Positions 31,585 through 43,070 of a stretch of 64,000 nucleotides of DNA are shown here, piece after piece (position 1 is the stretch's first letter; each line of letters begins with the position of its first letter). The position numbers were made by a program, and so were the translations under genes. The stretch comes from Arion vulgaris (Eukaryota; Mollusca; Gastropoda; Stylommatophora; Arionidae), in assembly GCA_020796225.1 (NCBI GenBank), contig CM036755.1:13947317-14011316 (forward strand), read 5' to 3'. The notes beneath the pieces are model-generated. The model did no database searches and was not told where the DNA came from. It worked only from the letters and a program-made list of their open reading frames with translations.

Positions 31585-31710
31585 TGTTCTCATAGTCATA
31601 GGTTCAACATTACGAAAATATTTCATAGTCATAGGTTCAACATTACGAAAATATTTATTAGTCATAGGTTCAACATTAAGTAAATATTTTATAGACATAG
31701 GTTCAACATA
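31585..31710. repeat. 33-bp tandem repeat, 4 copies
   Basis: Units of cataggttcaacattacgaa and aatatttcatagt; 33 is a multiple of three, so both strands stay open. Confidence 0.9.
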
Positions 31711-31779
31711 AACGAAAGAGCTGCCCAAGGTTATTTCACTAGTGTTACCTATTTTTACAGATGTGATCAATATATGTGA

Positions 31780-33089
31780 TGAACAGTAGCGGTAGTAGTA
31801 CGCATTCTTGTTTTACTCCTGACCCTACGAGGAACTTTTCTGATAGACCTATGTTTGTTCGAATCGTACACTGGCTGTTCATATAGATGCTCTTGCATTG
31901 ATTAGTTACGTGGTCATTAACCCTATAGATTAATTAACAATACTTTTCTCATTTTGTTTCTGCCTAACGGTCGAACGCTTTTTCCTGTTCTATAAACGAA
32001 ACGTGCAGGTGTTTGTCAGATTCCAGAGTTCTTTCTACTAACTGCTTGAGGGCGAATAGGCCTGTTTGGTCGGCACAGCTTCTATTCTTCCGAAATCGTA
32101 TTTGGGAGACGTTAAGGTGTGATTCGACAATATGACTCATCTTTTCTTGAGTACTGTAGAGAATATTTGTCCAGTGTGTCTAAGTAGCCATATTCCTCTA
32201 TCTTTCTTCTTCCAGATGGAAACTATTGTATCATTTCCCCAATGTTATGGTGTTTCCTGTTTGATCCAGACTTGGTTGAATAGTCTGTGTAGCCAACTTA
32301 TTCCAACTTCTTTAGTTGCTTCGAGTAGGTTGGCAGGGCTATTGTTTAGGACTGGTGTTTTGTTAGAGGGAGCCATACTTACAGCATTTCTAATCTCTGA
32401 AAATGTTATACTTCTTTCTAGCTCTGTCTTCTTCTTCTTTTGTCGTCACACTGTTACCGGGTTGTTGCCCAGTGTCGTGGTTTTCTGTTTTTGTCTTGCG
32501 CTGCTCTGGTGGTTTGGGTGATTGTTAATTTTGCTCTTTGACAAGTTTCTAATTACCATCTAACCATCTTTTTCTTGGTCTTCCTCTCGCCTTCTTCTCT
32601 GGTGTTCTGTTGTAGAAGACTGTATACTGTTAAGTTTGGCTGCATTCTTATTAAGTGGCCAAACCACTTCATTTGAAGAGTTTCTAGCTTTGTAGTTACG
32701 TTTATTGTGTTTTCTTGAGTGTTAAATTCGCCCTCTTGTTGTAGCTTGATAAAGTTGTTGCCGCCATCTGTTCATTATAATTGTTGGTTCTCTTAGGACT
32801 TAGATCATGTCCATTTTCATCACTAATAAGTTCAGTTGGATCAAACTGTTCTTTTCTATCCCGCATGGCTTTAATTTTCTTGTAGAACTTTCTCGTTGAA
32901 CTTTTGTAGTCTGAATTCAATATTTCGCCATAATCTTGCCATGCTTGTATTTTAGTCTGCTTTATAACTTCTTTGTCTTGTTTTCTTGCTGTTCTATGCT
33001 CAGTATAAGATAGTTTTGTATTTTGGTCTGCTTTATAACTTCTTTGTCTTGATTTCTTGCTGTTCTATGCTCAGTGTAAGATAGTTTTG
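31780..33089 (-). mobile_element. LINE A, minus, 5'- and 3'-incomplete, split by a nested LINE tail
   Basis: Minus-strand order: a linker segment (SDYKSSTRKFYKKIKAMRDR, then FDPTELISDENG) at about 32.70-32.92 kb; after an insertion, LERSITFSEIRNAV and SWLHRLFNQVW (about 32.20-32.42 kb); then the RT core RKNRSCADQTGLFALKQLVE and an EKAFDR box (about 31.97-32.09 kb). All are typical of endonuclease-RT LINEs. Several stops and frameshifts are present. A 77-bp tandem duplication lies at about 32950-33090. Confidence 0.75.
32428..32680 (-). mobile_element. LINE B tail nested in LINE A, with 12-bp target duplication
   Basis: The minus strand reads LQMKWFGHLIRMQP ... TREEGERKTKKK, then PEQRKTKTENHDTGQQPGN, and ends in a gaagaagaaga tail. 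The same C-terminus and tail occur at 46213-46600. The flanks are tttctagctctg (32416-32427) and tttctagctttg (32681-32692), a 12-bp duplication with one change. Removing the insert restores LINE A coding across the join. Confidence 0.8.
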
Positions 33090-34486
33090 TATTTTGGGAA
33101 GGCGATAAACATGGGGTAAACATTAGATACAGGACATACGGTAATTCATTCAATCTTAGCAGGTTAAATCCTCCACCAAGGTAAAAGAATCAACTATCTC
33201 AAACCTTGTCGTTTGCTGATGACTGCGCCCTCGCTACCAACTCCCGCCAGAGTGGTTCCCGGGGCCCAAATTTGGGATGTAAAGAATAGAACCACTGTTA
33301 CCTGCCATGTATGTCGTAAGAGACGACTAAGAAGGTTTGGCTGAAATCGGATGCACATGTCTTAAACGTGTAGAAGTCTATGCGTTTAGGGGCCTACCAA
33401 ACCAATGTGCAACGTATACACGTTCTTGGCAAAGATCAAACATATCACAAAGAGTGATTAAAATTGGCCGTAAAGAACGAACGCAAAGAAGAAGAAGAAG
33501 AAGCTACCAACTCTAAGGAAGAAATTCAGACTTACATGGACAAGTTCTCAATGGCCTGTGATATGTTTGGACTTATCATTAACACCAAGAAAACAGAGGT
33601 CATGTTTCAGACTGCCCCTAGAGAGCAGTACTACGATCCAGTCATCAATATTAAACACCAGCGTTTCCTGCCAGCTGACAACTTTGCCTATCTTGGCAGC
33701 ATCCAATCTAGATCGGCAAACATAGACTGATGCCAACAATAGGATATCCAAAGCCAGTGCTGCGTGCGGAAGGCTACGTGTCACTGTGTGGGAGCGAAAG
33801 GGGATAAGCGTAGCCACAAAGCTGAAAGTTTACCGGGCCACAGTGTTAACCATGTTGCTGTACGCAAGCAAGATATGGACAGTGTATAGCAGACATGCAC
33901 AAAAATTAAGCCACTTCCACACAAGCTGTCTACGAATACTAAAAATAAACTGGCAGGACAACATTCCAGATAGTGAAGTCCTCATAAGAGCAAAGATCAC
34001 AAGCGTCAACACACTGTTGCAGAAGGCCCAAGTGAGATAGGCCAGTCACATTGCTCGGATGCCTGATAAACGCATCCCAAAACAGTTGATGTATGGCGAA
34101 CTTGAAGGGGGCAGAAGTTCTGCTGGTGGACAGAAAAACGCTTTAAAGACACTCTTAAAGTGTCTCTGAAATGCTTCGATATAGACACCATGTGCTGGGA
34201 ATCCATGGCGCAAGATCGTCAAAATGTGCGCTGTAACAACACAAGAGGAACCCGCATAGCTGAAAATCATCGTGCCGTTGAAGCACAGAGAAAACGAGCT
34301 GCGCGAAAAGGCAGAACACACAACACCCACATGTCTTACCTTGATGATGTATGCCCCACCTGTGGTAGGAGATTGTGATCTGATTGGACTCTACAGTCAT
34401 CTCCGCACACACCAGAGAGGTGCAGCAGCACACATCTGACTGAGGTTGTTGTCATCATCACTTGCGATGGACGGCTATTATTAAGG
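33090..34486 (+). mobile_element. LINE C, plus, 5'-truncated, carrying a SINE
   Basis: Begins in RT at GDKHGVNIRYRTYGNSFNLS, just before the second catalytic box, which is interrupted by the SINE at 33244. It continues with YMDKFSMACDMFGLIINTKK, FAYLGSI, the ...ERKGISVATKLKVYRATVLT thumb region, WTVYSRHAQKLSHFH, and the C-terminal CPTCGRRL zinc-finger part. It is frameshifted in several places. A second, better-preserved copy lies at 36570. Confidence 0.85.
33244..33502 (+). mobile_element. SINE S3 inserted in LINE C, 11-bp target duplication
   Basis: Flanked by gctaccaactc at 33233-33243 and 33503-33513. The empty site is seen in the other LINE C copy (ctcgctaccaactctgagg at about 36638). 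The body matches the 26183-26434 SINE nearly throughout, and the tail is gaagaagaagaag. Confidence 0.95.
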
Positions 34487-34502
34487 TAGTTGTGTTGTTT
34501 GC

Positions 34503-34655
34503 TTTTTGTCCATGTGTTATATTGTCCATGTGTTATATTGTCCATGTGTTATATTGTCCATGTGTTATATTGTCCATGTGTTATATTGTCCATGTGTTAT
34601 ATTGTCCATGTGTTATATTGTCCATGTGTTATTTTGTCCATGTGTTATATCCACG
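34503..34655. repeat. 18-bp minisatellite (tgtgttatattgtccatg)
   Basis: Eight to nine near-perfect 18-bp units directly after LINE C. Confidence 0.95.
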
Positions 34656-34897
34656 TTTTTTTTCTTTTACTTCTAATTTTACTTCATCACTACACCAAGT
34701 TGTAAAGTTTGGTCTCGTACCTCGGTATTTTACTGTTTCGAATATTTCTTTGGCTTCTTCTAATATTGTCCATTTTTCTTCTACTGACTTGTTTTTCCTA
34801 GGTAGTCTAGCAAAATTGTCAGTGATTATTTTAGATATGACTTTTGTGTGTTGAAATATGTTAGTTTATTGACTTTGATGATCTCTTTTGTAATCGT
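34656..34897. other. Unassigned interval
   Basis: No gene recognised between the 18-bp array and the LINE D tail. Confidence 0.4.
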
Positions 34898-36560
34898 GTT
34901 TAGTTTAGTTTAGTTTAGTCGTCGGATCACCATCACTGCACGTCGAACAAATTAGTCCATAAGTGCTCCGATCTCTCCCTCCCTCAGTATGTCCATCAGC
35001 GTGTGGCGACCAACGACACCGGTTCTTTGTTGGTTTACAATTCTTCTTTGTCTGCCAGCATAGCGTTCTTGTCGAGCTACACCACACTTAACTTTGAGTT
35101 CTTGCAGTCTGGTTAGTGTTGTGGATTCACCGCTATTACGTGAATCATGTACACGCCCTCTCTCCCTTAAGGAATTTATAATATCAGCCTGGTCCATTGC
35201 TCGTCCGCTTTGGACAGCAACCATACCTGCAAGCCTATCCGCACGTTCATTCCCCTTACATCTGCATGCCCTGGCACAAAAATAAAACTGATCTTTGTCA
35301 GCTGAGACCTCCCCAGCGATTATATCCATTGTCTCCTAGCCCATCCTGTTTCAATCTTCCTGAGCATACTCATTGAGTCACTGAGAAAACATGCATGGAT
35401 AAAAGTCTGTGATTCTAGCCAAATCATCGCTTTGGTAACCGCCATGATTTCCATAGTGAGACTGCTTGTAGTCACGGCAAAACCACCACTGTCTTCCTTC
35501 ACAACATCACCTCCGACCTGAGCAGTGAAAGCCCATGAGCTCCGCACATGTCGAATCACCGAACCATCCGTATAAATGATTACATCATGCTCAGATGCGT
35601 TCTCAGAAATTAATGCCTGAACCTCTGCCTCCACAACAAGTGGGTTGTGTTGCCTGCATTCTTTATCAAGTTCGATGCATACAGAAAAGGATGTAGCGAT
35701 TGCTCTTGGCACTGGTATCCATTCTTCACCGGAATCAATGTCTTCAAGTGTACACACCTGTTCAATACAGTCCTCGACCTGACCCATCCAAGATTTTCCT
35801 CTTTTTAACCTATTTCCTTTTTGTCGCTTTATTTCCAAGTGCAGAGGATGTTGTGTGTCAGCATTGACTCGAAGGTATGCTCGTGCACGGCTCATCAGTA
35901 TTCTATACTCCATAGTAGGATAGTCAAGGAGATAGCGCATCGCCCTGCACGACGTGTCTTTAGTGCAACCAAGTATAATGCGCATCGCCTCGTTCTGTAT
36001 TCTTTCCAGTCGTTCTATCTGACTATGACTGAGAGTCAGGATCGCCAGCGCATACTCAAGCACAGAAAGGACCAGACCCTGGTATAAAAGACAAAGATGG
36101 CGCTGTTCACAATCCGCCGCAGCCATTACCCTCATCGCCAGCAAACCTTTCCTCGCCTTCATTATCACATGAGCTATGTGTTCCGTAAAAGCTAGACTAC
36201 GATCAAAACGCAACCCCAGGTATTTCATAGACTGAGATCGCTCCACCACCTCTGAACACAAAACCACAGATGGTGTTGGAGTGTTGACGATGTGGTTGTT
36301 TAATTAAAGAGAACCATGTCACCGCTGCTTTTGTGGGGTTGACCAATGCTCCTGCTTCAACGCACCATCTACCTATGCGGTCGAGTTCTGACTGAAGTTC
36401 CTCCACAAGCTGTTCTCTATCCTTGCCCTGACGATACACCAACACATCATCATCACATGTAATCGTGTGTTGCCCTCTGGTATCATTCTTGTTTGTGTTA
36501 ATAGTCGTAACTAACGGTTTGTGGTCAGTGTCTATACATAAGGTTGGTATTGTCTTTGCA
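34898..36560 (-). mobile_element. LINE D (I/Nimb-like, with RNase H), 5'-truncated
   Basis: The 3' end is a (ctaaa)n run on the minus strand (34898-34919). The 5' end lies just before the RT ADD box at about 36.5 kb, head to head with LINE C copy 2. RNase H after RT plus a short simple-repeat tail fits the I-group of LINEs. Clade assignment is tentative. Confidence 0.8.
34952..36510 (-). pseudogene. RT C-terminus and RNase H of LINE D
   Basis: A long open frame (35320-36267, 315 codons) carries the RT thumb (MKYLGLRFDRSLAFTEHI; GLVLSVLEYALAILTLS) and most of RNase H (DVIIYTDGSV, TMEIMAVTKAMIWLE, FLSDSMSML, holding three of the acidic residues). The remaining RNase H piece, CKGNERADRLAGM, is in a separate frame at about 35.2 kb. 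Upstream, CDDDVLVYRQGKDREQLVEE and GRWCVEAGALVNPTKA hold the RT catalytic box, with Cys-Asp where Tyr-Ala is usual. Two or more frameshifts are present; not functional. Confidence 0.85.
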
Positions 36561-36569
36561 TCTATCACT

Positions 36570-37622
36570 AAAATCCTCCACCAAGGTAAAAGAATCAACT
36601 ATCTCAAACCTGTTGTTTGCTGATGACTGTGCCCTCGCTACCAACTCTGAGGAAGAAATGCAGACTTACATGAACAAGTTCTCAATGGCCTGTGATAGGT
36701 TTGGCCTCACCATTAACACCAAAAAACAGAGGTCATGTTCCAGCCCGCCCCTAGAGAACAGTATTACGATCCAGTCATCAACATTAAACACCAGCGTCTC
36801 CAGTCAACGGACAACTTTGCTTATCTTGGCAGCCTCCTATCCAGATCGGCAAACATAGATTCTGAGGTCCACAATAGGATATCCAAAGCCAGTGCTGCGT
36901 TCGGAAGGTTACGTGTCACTGTGTGGGAACGGAAGGGGATAAGCATAGTCACAAAGCTGAAAGTTTACCAGGCCATAGTGCTAACCACGCTGCTGTACGC
37001 AAGCGAGACATGGACAGTGTATAGCAGACACGCAAGAAAATTAAACCATTTCCACACAAGCTGTCTACGCAGAATACTAAAAATAAACTGGCAGGACAAA
37101 ATTCCAGACAGCGAAGTCCTCACAAGAGCAAAGATCCCAAGCGTCAACACCCTGTTGCAGAAGGCCCAACTGAGATGGGTCGGTCACGTTGCTCGAATGC
37201 CTGATAAACGCATCCCAAAACAGTTGATGTATGGTGAGCTTGAAGGGGGCAGACGTTTAGCTGGTGGACAGACAAAAACGCTTTAAAGACACTCTTAAAG
37301 TGTCTCTGAAATGCTTCGATATAGACAATACGTGCTGGGAATCCCTTGCGCAAGATCGCCAAATGTGGCGCTGTAACAACAAAAGAGGAACCCGAATAGC
37401 TGAGAATCATCGTATTGTTGAGTCACAGAGAAAACGAACAGCGCGAAAAGATAGAGCACACAACACGCACATGTCTAACCTTGATCATGTATGCCCCACC
37501 TGTGGTCGGGGATTCTGTTCTAGGATTGGACTCTACAGTCACCTCCGCACACACCAGAGAGGTGCAACAGTACACGTCTGAGATTGTTGTCATCATCGCT
37601 TGCGATGGACGGCTATTATCAC
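36570..37622 (+). mobile_element. LINE C copy 2, plus, 5'-truncated
   Basis: Starts at KSSTKVKESTISN just before the catalytic LLFADDCALATNSEEE box. Frames 36544-36858, 36735-37286 and 37264-37581 succeed each other: RT palm and thumb (DNFAYLGSLLSRSANIDSEV; ERKGISIVTKLKVYQA; LLYASETWTVYSRHARKL), the C-terminal LRWVGHVARMPDKRIPKQLM segment, and a CPTCGRGFCSRIGLYSHLRT zinc finger at the very end. The two frame breaks are close to short homopolymers. About 1 kb of the 3' part of the element. Confidence 0.9.
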
Positions 37623-37624
37623 AG

Positions 37625-39025
37625 ACTATTTTTCTTAATTAATCGCTTGGATAATATGAAATCTATTTGACTTTTCAGTCTAAGCTGTTCTATTTATACC
37701 AGGTATATCTATGTGATTGTTGATGTTGAAACTGTGTGTTGGTAATAAATATGCCATGATGGTCTAACTACTATCACGTATCTTTCTATATCATTTATTA
37801 CTATCTTGTGTCTCAATATGTTGTTCTTTTTCCAGTAACTTTGTTTTACTTATTAAATGTTTATGTCATTATGTGACTTTGAGTTTGATTTTGTTCCAAT
37901 ATTAATTCATAAAATCAACCATATTTTCATATGTTTACAATATAGACTTTTACAACGTATACTACACATATACCCTGTCATTGTGTTTAATGTAACGTTG
38001 TACTCGACGTCGTCTAAATTCTTCAGTATTCTTTCCAACTTTCACATATTTTGACATACTTTGACATACCAGAATCGATGTTTTTCTAAACAACGACAAC
38101 ATAGCAGAAGACATATGCTGGAGCAGACTGAGCACCTATGATACGTCCCTGAGTGTAATGACACTGTCTACTTAACCAATAACCAATCAATGCCTGACTA
38201 GCAATAATTAATCATGACAAAATGTGTATGTGACACGCTATTACTAGAACTGAGAAGACTGCAACTAGAGAAGCTAACAATAACAGAAGCTGCGCTGCGA
38301 TCAAGCACTACTTTAAACAACATTTGATCAGCTTAGAGACGTTTCCTCGCATAATTTATTTCCATCTGTTTGACTGATATTGAAATGTCAGCAATGTCGT
38401 GCGGCATAGCTGAATCTCAACTCTACAACTAAAATAAAAAAATCAATTGTCCTTCTGACATGTGTTGTAATCCTTCTTATATTGATGAAATGCAGCGTCA
38501 TGGGGAGATTCATAAAACGTGTTGTGACGGTCTGTGTCACTGCACTTGTACTATCTGACCTACTTACATTTACCTATACTACCTGTCCATATAATTACCT
38601 TCTGCATACTAAACGCCATGTTCAAGTTCTTTATCTTTGTATATTTACTTATTCATTCTGTGATACCTAGAACATGGACTGGTCTATATCTGCACCACAC
38701 ATTTGCGAAGCTGACTTATTTAATATACTGCATTAAGTCAAACCTTGTAGCGTTGCGTACTTGTTATTAAATAGACTTATTATGCACGTAGTCACAGTTC
38801 AGTTACACAGTTGACGTGCAATATTTTTCTAACAGTAACGGCTCTCAGATCGACCTCAATTGGGTCTCAGGAAAAACACTGGGAAGTCAAGACGTTCGGC
38901 ATGATGTTGACCACATCATTCATCGTGTGCCGACTGTTAATAACAAATACTGACCTAACAACGTATTACCCAATAGGTTATACCCGAGAGGAGATGGAGA
39001 CTGTAAATATAAAAAAACTGAACAT
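37625..39025. other. Unassigned AT-rich interval
   Basis: Only small ORFs (up to 94 codons) without recognisable domains. No array was seen until the GA-rich region begins near 39.03 kb. Confidence 0.45.
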
Positions 39026-39027
39026 AT

Positions 39028-39032
39028 ATAAA

Positions 39033-39067
<35 letters not shown>

Positions 39068-39671
39068 AGAGAAATCCGGTGGTTCTAAAAGGTAAAACGA
39101 TAATGCATTGCTAGAGAGAGGTGCAACTAAACACACAAGACGCTATGAATAGAGAATGAGAGAGAGAGAGAGCGAGAGAGAGAGAGGTGCAACTAAACAC
39201 ACAAGACGTTATGAATAGAGAATGAGAGAGAGTGAGAGCGAGAGAGACATACAGAGATAGAGAGACAGAGACTGTAAAAAGTAAAATATGAACGACAGGG
39301 CAAAATTGAGAAGAGAGAGAGAGCGAGAGAGAGAGAGAGAGAGATATTTGGTGAATGCAAATCGTGAAAAGACTATATGACAGAGATAAAGTGACTTTCA
39401 ATAGTAAACAGAGAGATCTAAACACAAAAGGAACAGAAACAGAGATAATAAAGTGACTGACGACAAGTTTCAATAGTAAACAGAGAGATCTAAACACAAA
39501 AGGAACAGAAACAGAGATGTAAACAGAGACTTACGACTGGATCGTTTGTTCTGAAACATCCAAGACATAGATACATGGACACGAGAGAGAGAGAGAGAGA
39601 GGGGAAGAAAGACAGAATGGAATCGACAAGAATGCCAGTAGTAAAGAAAATCCAAGACATAGATACATGGA

Positions 39672-39719
<48 letters not shown>

Positions 39720-40073
39720 GAAGAAAGACAGAATGGAATCGTCAAGAATGCCAGTAGTAAAGAAAATCCAAGACATAGATACATGGACACGAGAGAGAGA
39801 GAGGGGGGAAGAAAGACAGAATGGAATCGTCAAGAATGCCAGTAGTAAAGAAAATCCAAGACATAGATACATGGACACGAGAGAGAGAGAGAGAGAGAGG
39901 GAAGACAGACAGAATGGAATCGTCAAGAATGCCAGTAGTAAAGAAAATCCAAGACATAGATACATGGACACGAGAGAGAGAGAGAGAGAGAAAAGAGAGA
40001 GAGAAGAAAGACAGAATGGAATCGTCAAGAATGACAGTAGTAAAGAAAATCCAAGACATAGATACATGGACAC

Positions 40074-40111
<38 letters not shown>

Positions 40112-40182
40112 AAGAAAGACAGAATAGAATCGTCAAGAATGCCAGTAGTAAAGAAAATCCAAGACATAGATACATGGACACG

Positions 40183-40213
<31 letters not shown>

Positions 40214-40280
40214 AAGAAAGACAGAATGGAATCGTCAAGAATGCCAGTAGTAAAGAAAATCCAAGACATAGATACATGGA

Positions 40281-40316
<36 letters not shown>

Positions 40317-40318
40317 TA
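39028..40318. repeat. GA-rich compound array with ~100-bp higher-order unit
   Basis: From 39.03 to 39.5 kb, (GA)n runs alternate with short duplicated segments (gtgcaactaaacacacaaga; acagagagatctaaacacaa). From 39.55 to 40.32 kb there are about eight copies of a higher-order unit: a (GA)n run of varying length, gaaagacagaatggaatcg, tcaagaatgccagtagtaaa and gaaaatccaagacatagata. Long ORFs on both strands (RERERE... and SLSLSL...) are artefacts. Confidence 0.95.
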
Positions 40319-40369
40319 GTAAAGAAAATATCGATTGATATGAATAGATATAAATATATTTGTATAAAT

Positions 40370-41345
40370 TAGCTTTACGAACCAGCTTTACATGGGATTT
40401 ACTTGATAAACTAGCTTTACGAACCAGCTTTACATGGATTTATGTATAAACCAGCTTTACGAACCAGCTTTACATGGGATTTACTTGTATAAACCAGCTT
40501 TACGAACCAGCTTTACATGGGATTTACTTGTATAAACTAGCTTTACGAACCAGCTTTACATGGGATTTACTTGTATAAACTAGCTTTACGAACCAGCTTT
40601 ACATGGGATTTACTTGTATAAACTAGCTTTACGAACCAGCTTTACATGGGATTTACTTGTATAAACTAGCTTTACGAACCAGCTTTACATGGGATTTACT
40701 TGTATAAACTAGCTTTACGAACCAGCTTTACATGGGATTTACTTGTATAAACTAGCTTTACGAACCAGCTTTACATGGGATTTACTTGTATAAACTAGCT
40801 TTACGAACCAGCTTTACATGGGATTTACTTGTATAAACTAGCTTTACGAACCAGCTTTACATGGGATTTACTTGTATAAACTAGCTTTACGAACCAGCTT
40901 TACATGGGATTTACTTGTATAAACTAGCTTTACGAACCAGCTTTACATGGGATTTACTTGTATAAACTAGCTTTACGAACCAGCTTTACATGGGATTTAC
41001 TTGTATAAACTAGCTTTATGAACCAGCTTTACATGGGATTTACTTGTATAAACTAGCTTTACGAACCAGCTTTACATGGGATTTACTTGTATAAACTAGC
41101 TTTACGAACCAGCTTTACATGGGATTTACTTGTATAAACTAGCTTTACGAACCAGCTTTACATGGGATTTACTTGCATAAACTAGCTTTACGAACCAGCT
41201 TTAAATGGGATTTACTTGCATAAACTAGCTTTACGAACCAGCTTTACATGGGATTTACTTGTATAAACTAGCTTTACGAACCAGCTTTACATGGGATTTA
41301 CTTGTATAAACTAGCTTTACGAACCAGCTTTACATGGGATTTACG
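40370..41345. repeat. 43-bp minisatellite (agctttacgaaccagcttta)
   Basis: About 22 units of 43 bp, nearly identical; early units are 40-42 bp. Each unit holds two agcttta(c) half-repeats, so the unit itself is a diverged internal duplication. Confidence 0.95.
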
Positions 41346-41574
41346 TGCAGGATTTATTCTGATCGTATCATCTCTCAGTTCCGCACATCTTCAATTGGGT
41401 CCCAGAAAAGCACTGGTAGATGGTGGCGGAGTGATGTTGACCACATTACATGGGTAACTGTTCATACTCTTCCAGATTTCAAAGAAACTTATTTTTTCTA
41501 ACACCGTATTCAACAATATACATGTTGGTATGAAAACGGGTCATTATTTATATTATTTATAGATTGTATATTTC

Positions 41575-41890
41575 GCTAACAGTTTACCCGTTCTTCGCAC
41601 GGTTAATTTAGTTTAATTTCTATTTGTAAACTCTCTTAAAGAAATATGATCAACAAATGCACGGTTAATTTAGTTTAATATCTATTTGTAAAGTCCCTTA
41701 AAGAAATATGATCAACAAATGCACGGTTAATTTAGTTTAACATCTATTTGTAAACTCCCTTAAAGAAATATGATCAACAAATCAACAATGTACAGGTATT
41801 CAGAGCTTATGAAAAAACAAATAGACAAACACAGGATTCAAACGACTTACTCTCATTTCTTACGACACCCATCGCCTAGCCTAACAATAC
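41575..41890 (+). mobile_element. Dispersed repeat with tRNA-like box (copy 2), internally tandem
   Basis: Matches the reverse complement of 31300-31510: cgttcttcgcacggttaatt, tctatttgtaaa, then gagcttatgaaaaaacaaat agacaaacacaggattcaaa. Here a ~62-bp internal block (gcacggttaatttagtttaa ... atatgatcaacaaat) is present three times in tandem, but once in the other copy. Confidence 0.6.
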
Positions 41891-41924
41891 GAGCGTCCTT
41901 ACGAACACAACCAGCGAGCCATTC

Positions 41925-42492
41925 TGTATGAATAAACTGTACACATTTCTATATGAATAAACTGTACACATTTCTGTATGAATAAACTGTACACATTTCT
42001 GTATGAATAAACTGTACACATTTCTGTATGAATAAATTATACACATTTCTATATGAATAAACTGTACACATTTCTGTATGAATAAACTGTACACATTTCT
42101 GTATGAATAAGCAGTACACATTTCTGTATGAATAAGCAGTACACATTTCTGTTTGAATAAACTGTACACATTTCTGTTTGAATAAACTGTACACATTTCT
42201 GTATGAATAAGCAGTACACATTTCTGTATGAATAAGCAGTACACATTTCTGTTTGAATAAACTGTACACATTTCTGTTTGAATAAACTGTACACATTTCT
42301 GTATGAATAAGCTGTACACATTTCTGTATGAATAAACTGTACACATTTCTGTATGAATAAGCTGTACACATTTCTGTATGAATAAGCTGTACACATTTCT
42401 GTATGAATAAACTGTACACATTTCTGTATGAATAAGCAGTACACATTTCTGTATGAATAAGCAGTACACATGTCTGCATGAATAATCTGTAC
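41925..42492. repeat. 25-bp minisatellite (aataaactgtacacatttct gtatg)
   Basis: About 22 units of 25 bp, with aactgt/agctgt/agcagt variants and gtatg/gtttg/atatg variants in blocks. Minus-strand Cys/Tyr-rich ORFs are artefacts. Confidence 0.95.
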
Positions 42493-42497
42493 ACATG

Positions 42498-42672
42498 TCG
42501 TGATATCAGACGTTGTTATGTTTGTGTGTGTGACACACTGTGATATCAGACGTTGTTATGTTTGTGTGTGTGACACACTGTGATATCAGACGTTGTTATG
42601 TGTTTGTGTGTGTGACACACTGTGATATCAGACGTTGTTATGTTTGTGTGTGTGACTCACTCTGATATCATC
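42498..42672. repeat. 40-42 bp minisatellite, 4 copies
   Basis: Units of gtgatatcagacgttgttat and gtttgtgtgtgtgacacact; the last abuts the 3' end of the LINE E tail. Confidence 0.9.
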
Positions 42673-42673
42673 A

Positions 42674-43070
42674 TCAAATAGCTTGTTGTCCTGAGCAGAA
42701 CTTTACAACCCCAACAGTTCTTTGATATTTATTTATCTCATAGGCCAGGTGTTTCGCTTCTTCCGCTGACATGCTTAAATCACAAGTTACATCCGGAGTC
42801 CATCTTGTCCTTGGTCTTCCTCTTCTTCTCTTTGTCGGGATGAATCTTTTCTTAATGCTTTTCTCCAACATTTCATATCATTTTATATGTCTAAAATACT
42901 TCCATTTTCTAATTCTTATTTGTAGCATCAGCCAGTTTACTTTGATTTTGAATTATTTATGGATATATCTATCTATTCTCTTATCTGTCCATAATATACG
43001 GAAGACTATATATATATATTCAATGAATGTATCCATCTACCCTCTGATAGCTTCGACATTGACCCCTTTA
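42674..43070 (-). mobile_element. LINE tail, family E (copy 2)
   Basis: The minus strand reads MLEKSIKKRFIPTKRRRGRP, RTRWTPDVTCDLSMSAEEAK and HLAYEINKYQRTVGVVKFC, then a ctatttgatgatgat 3' end. Further 5' the frame is broken (MEVF...TYKM). This copy keeps the GH-motif region once, and so shows the source of the 57-bp array at 4.7-5.5 kb. Confidence 0.8.

Noticed and set aside
36480..36560. DTDHKPLV string suggesting a Ty3/gypsy RNase H
   Set aside because: Isolated match in frame with the LINE D RT upstream of its catalytic box; no other LTR-element domain nearby.
39470..40372. Long RERERE / SLSLSL ORFs on both strands
   Set aside because: Direct products of (GA)n and its higher-order repeat.
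41876..42496. Cys/Tyr-rich 140-206 codon ORFs
   Set aside because: Open in three frames across a 25-bp array; no independent coding signal.
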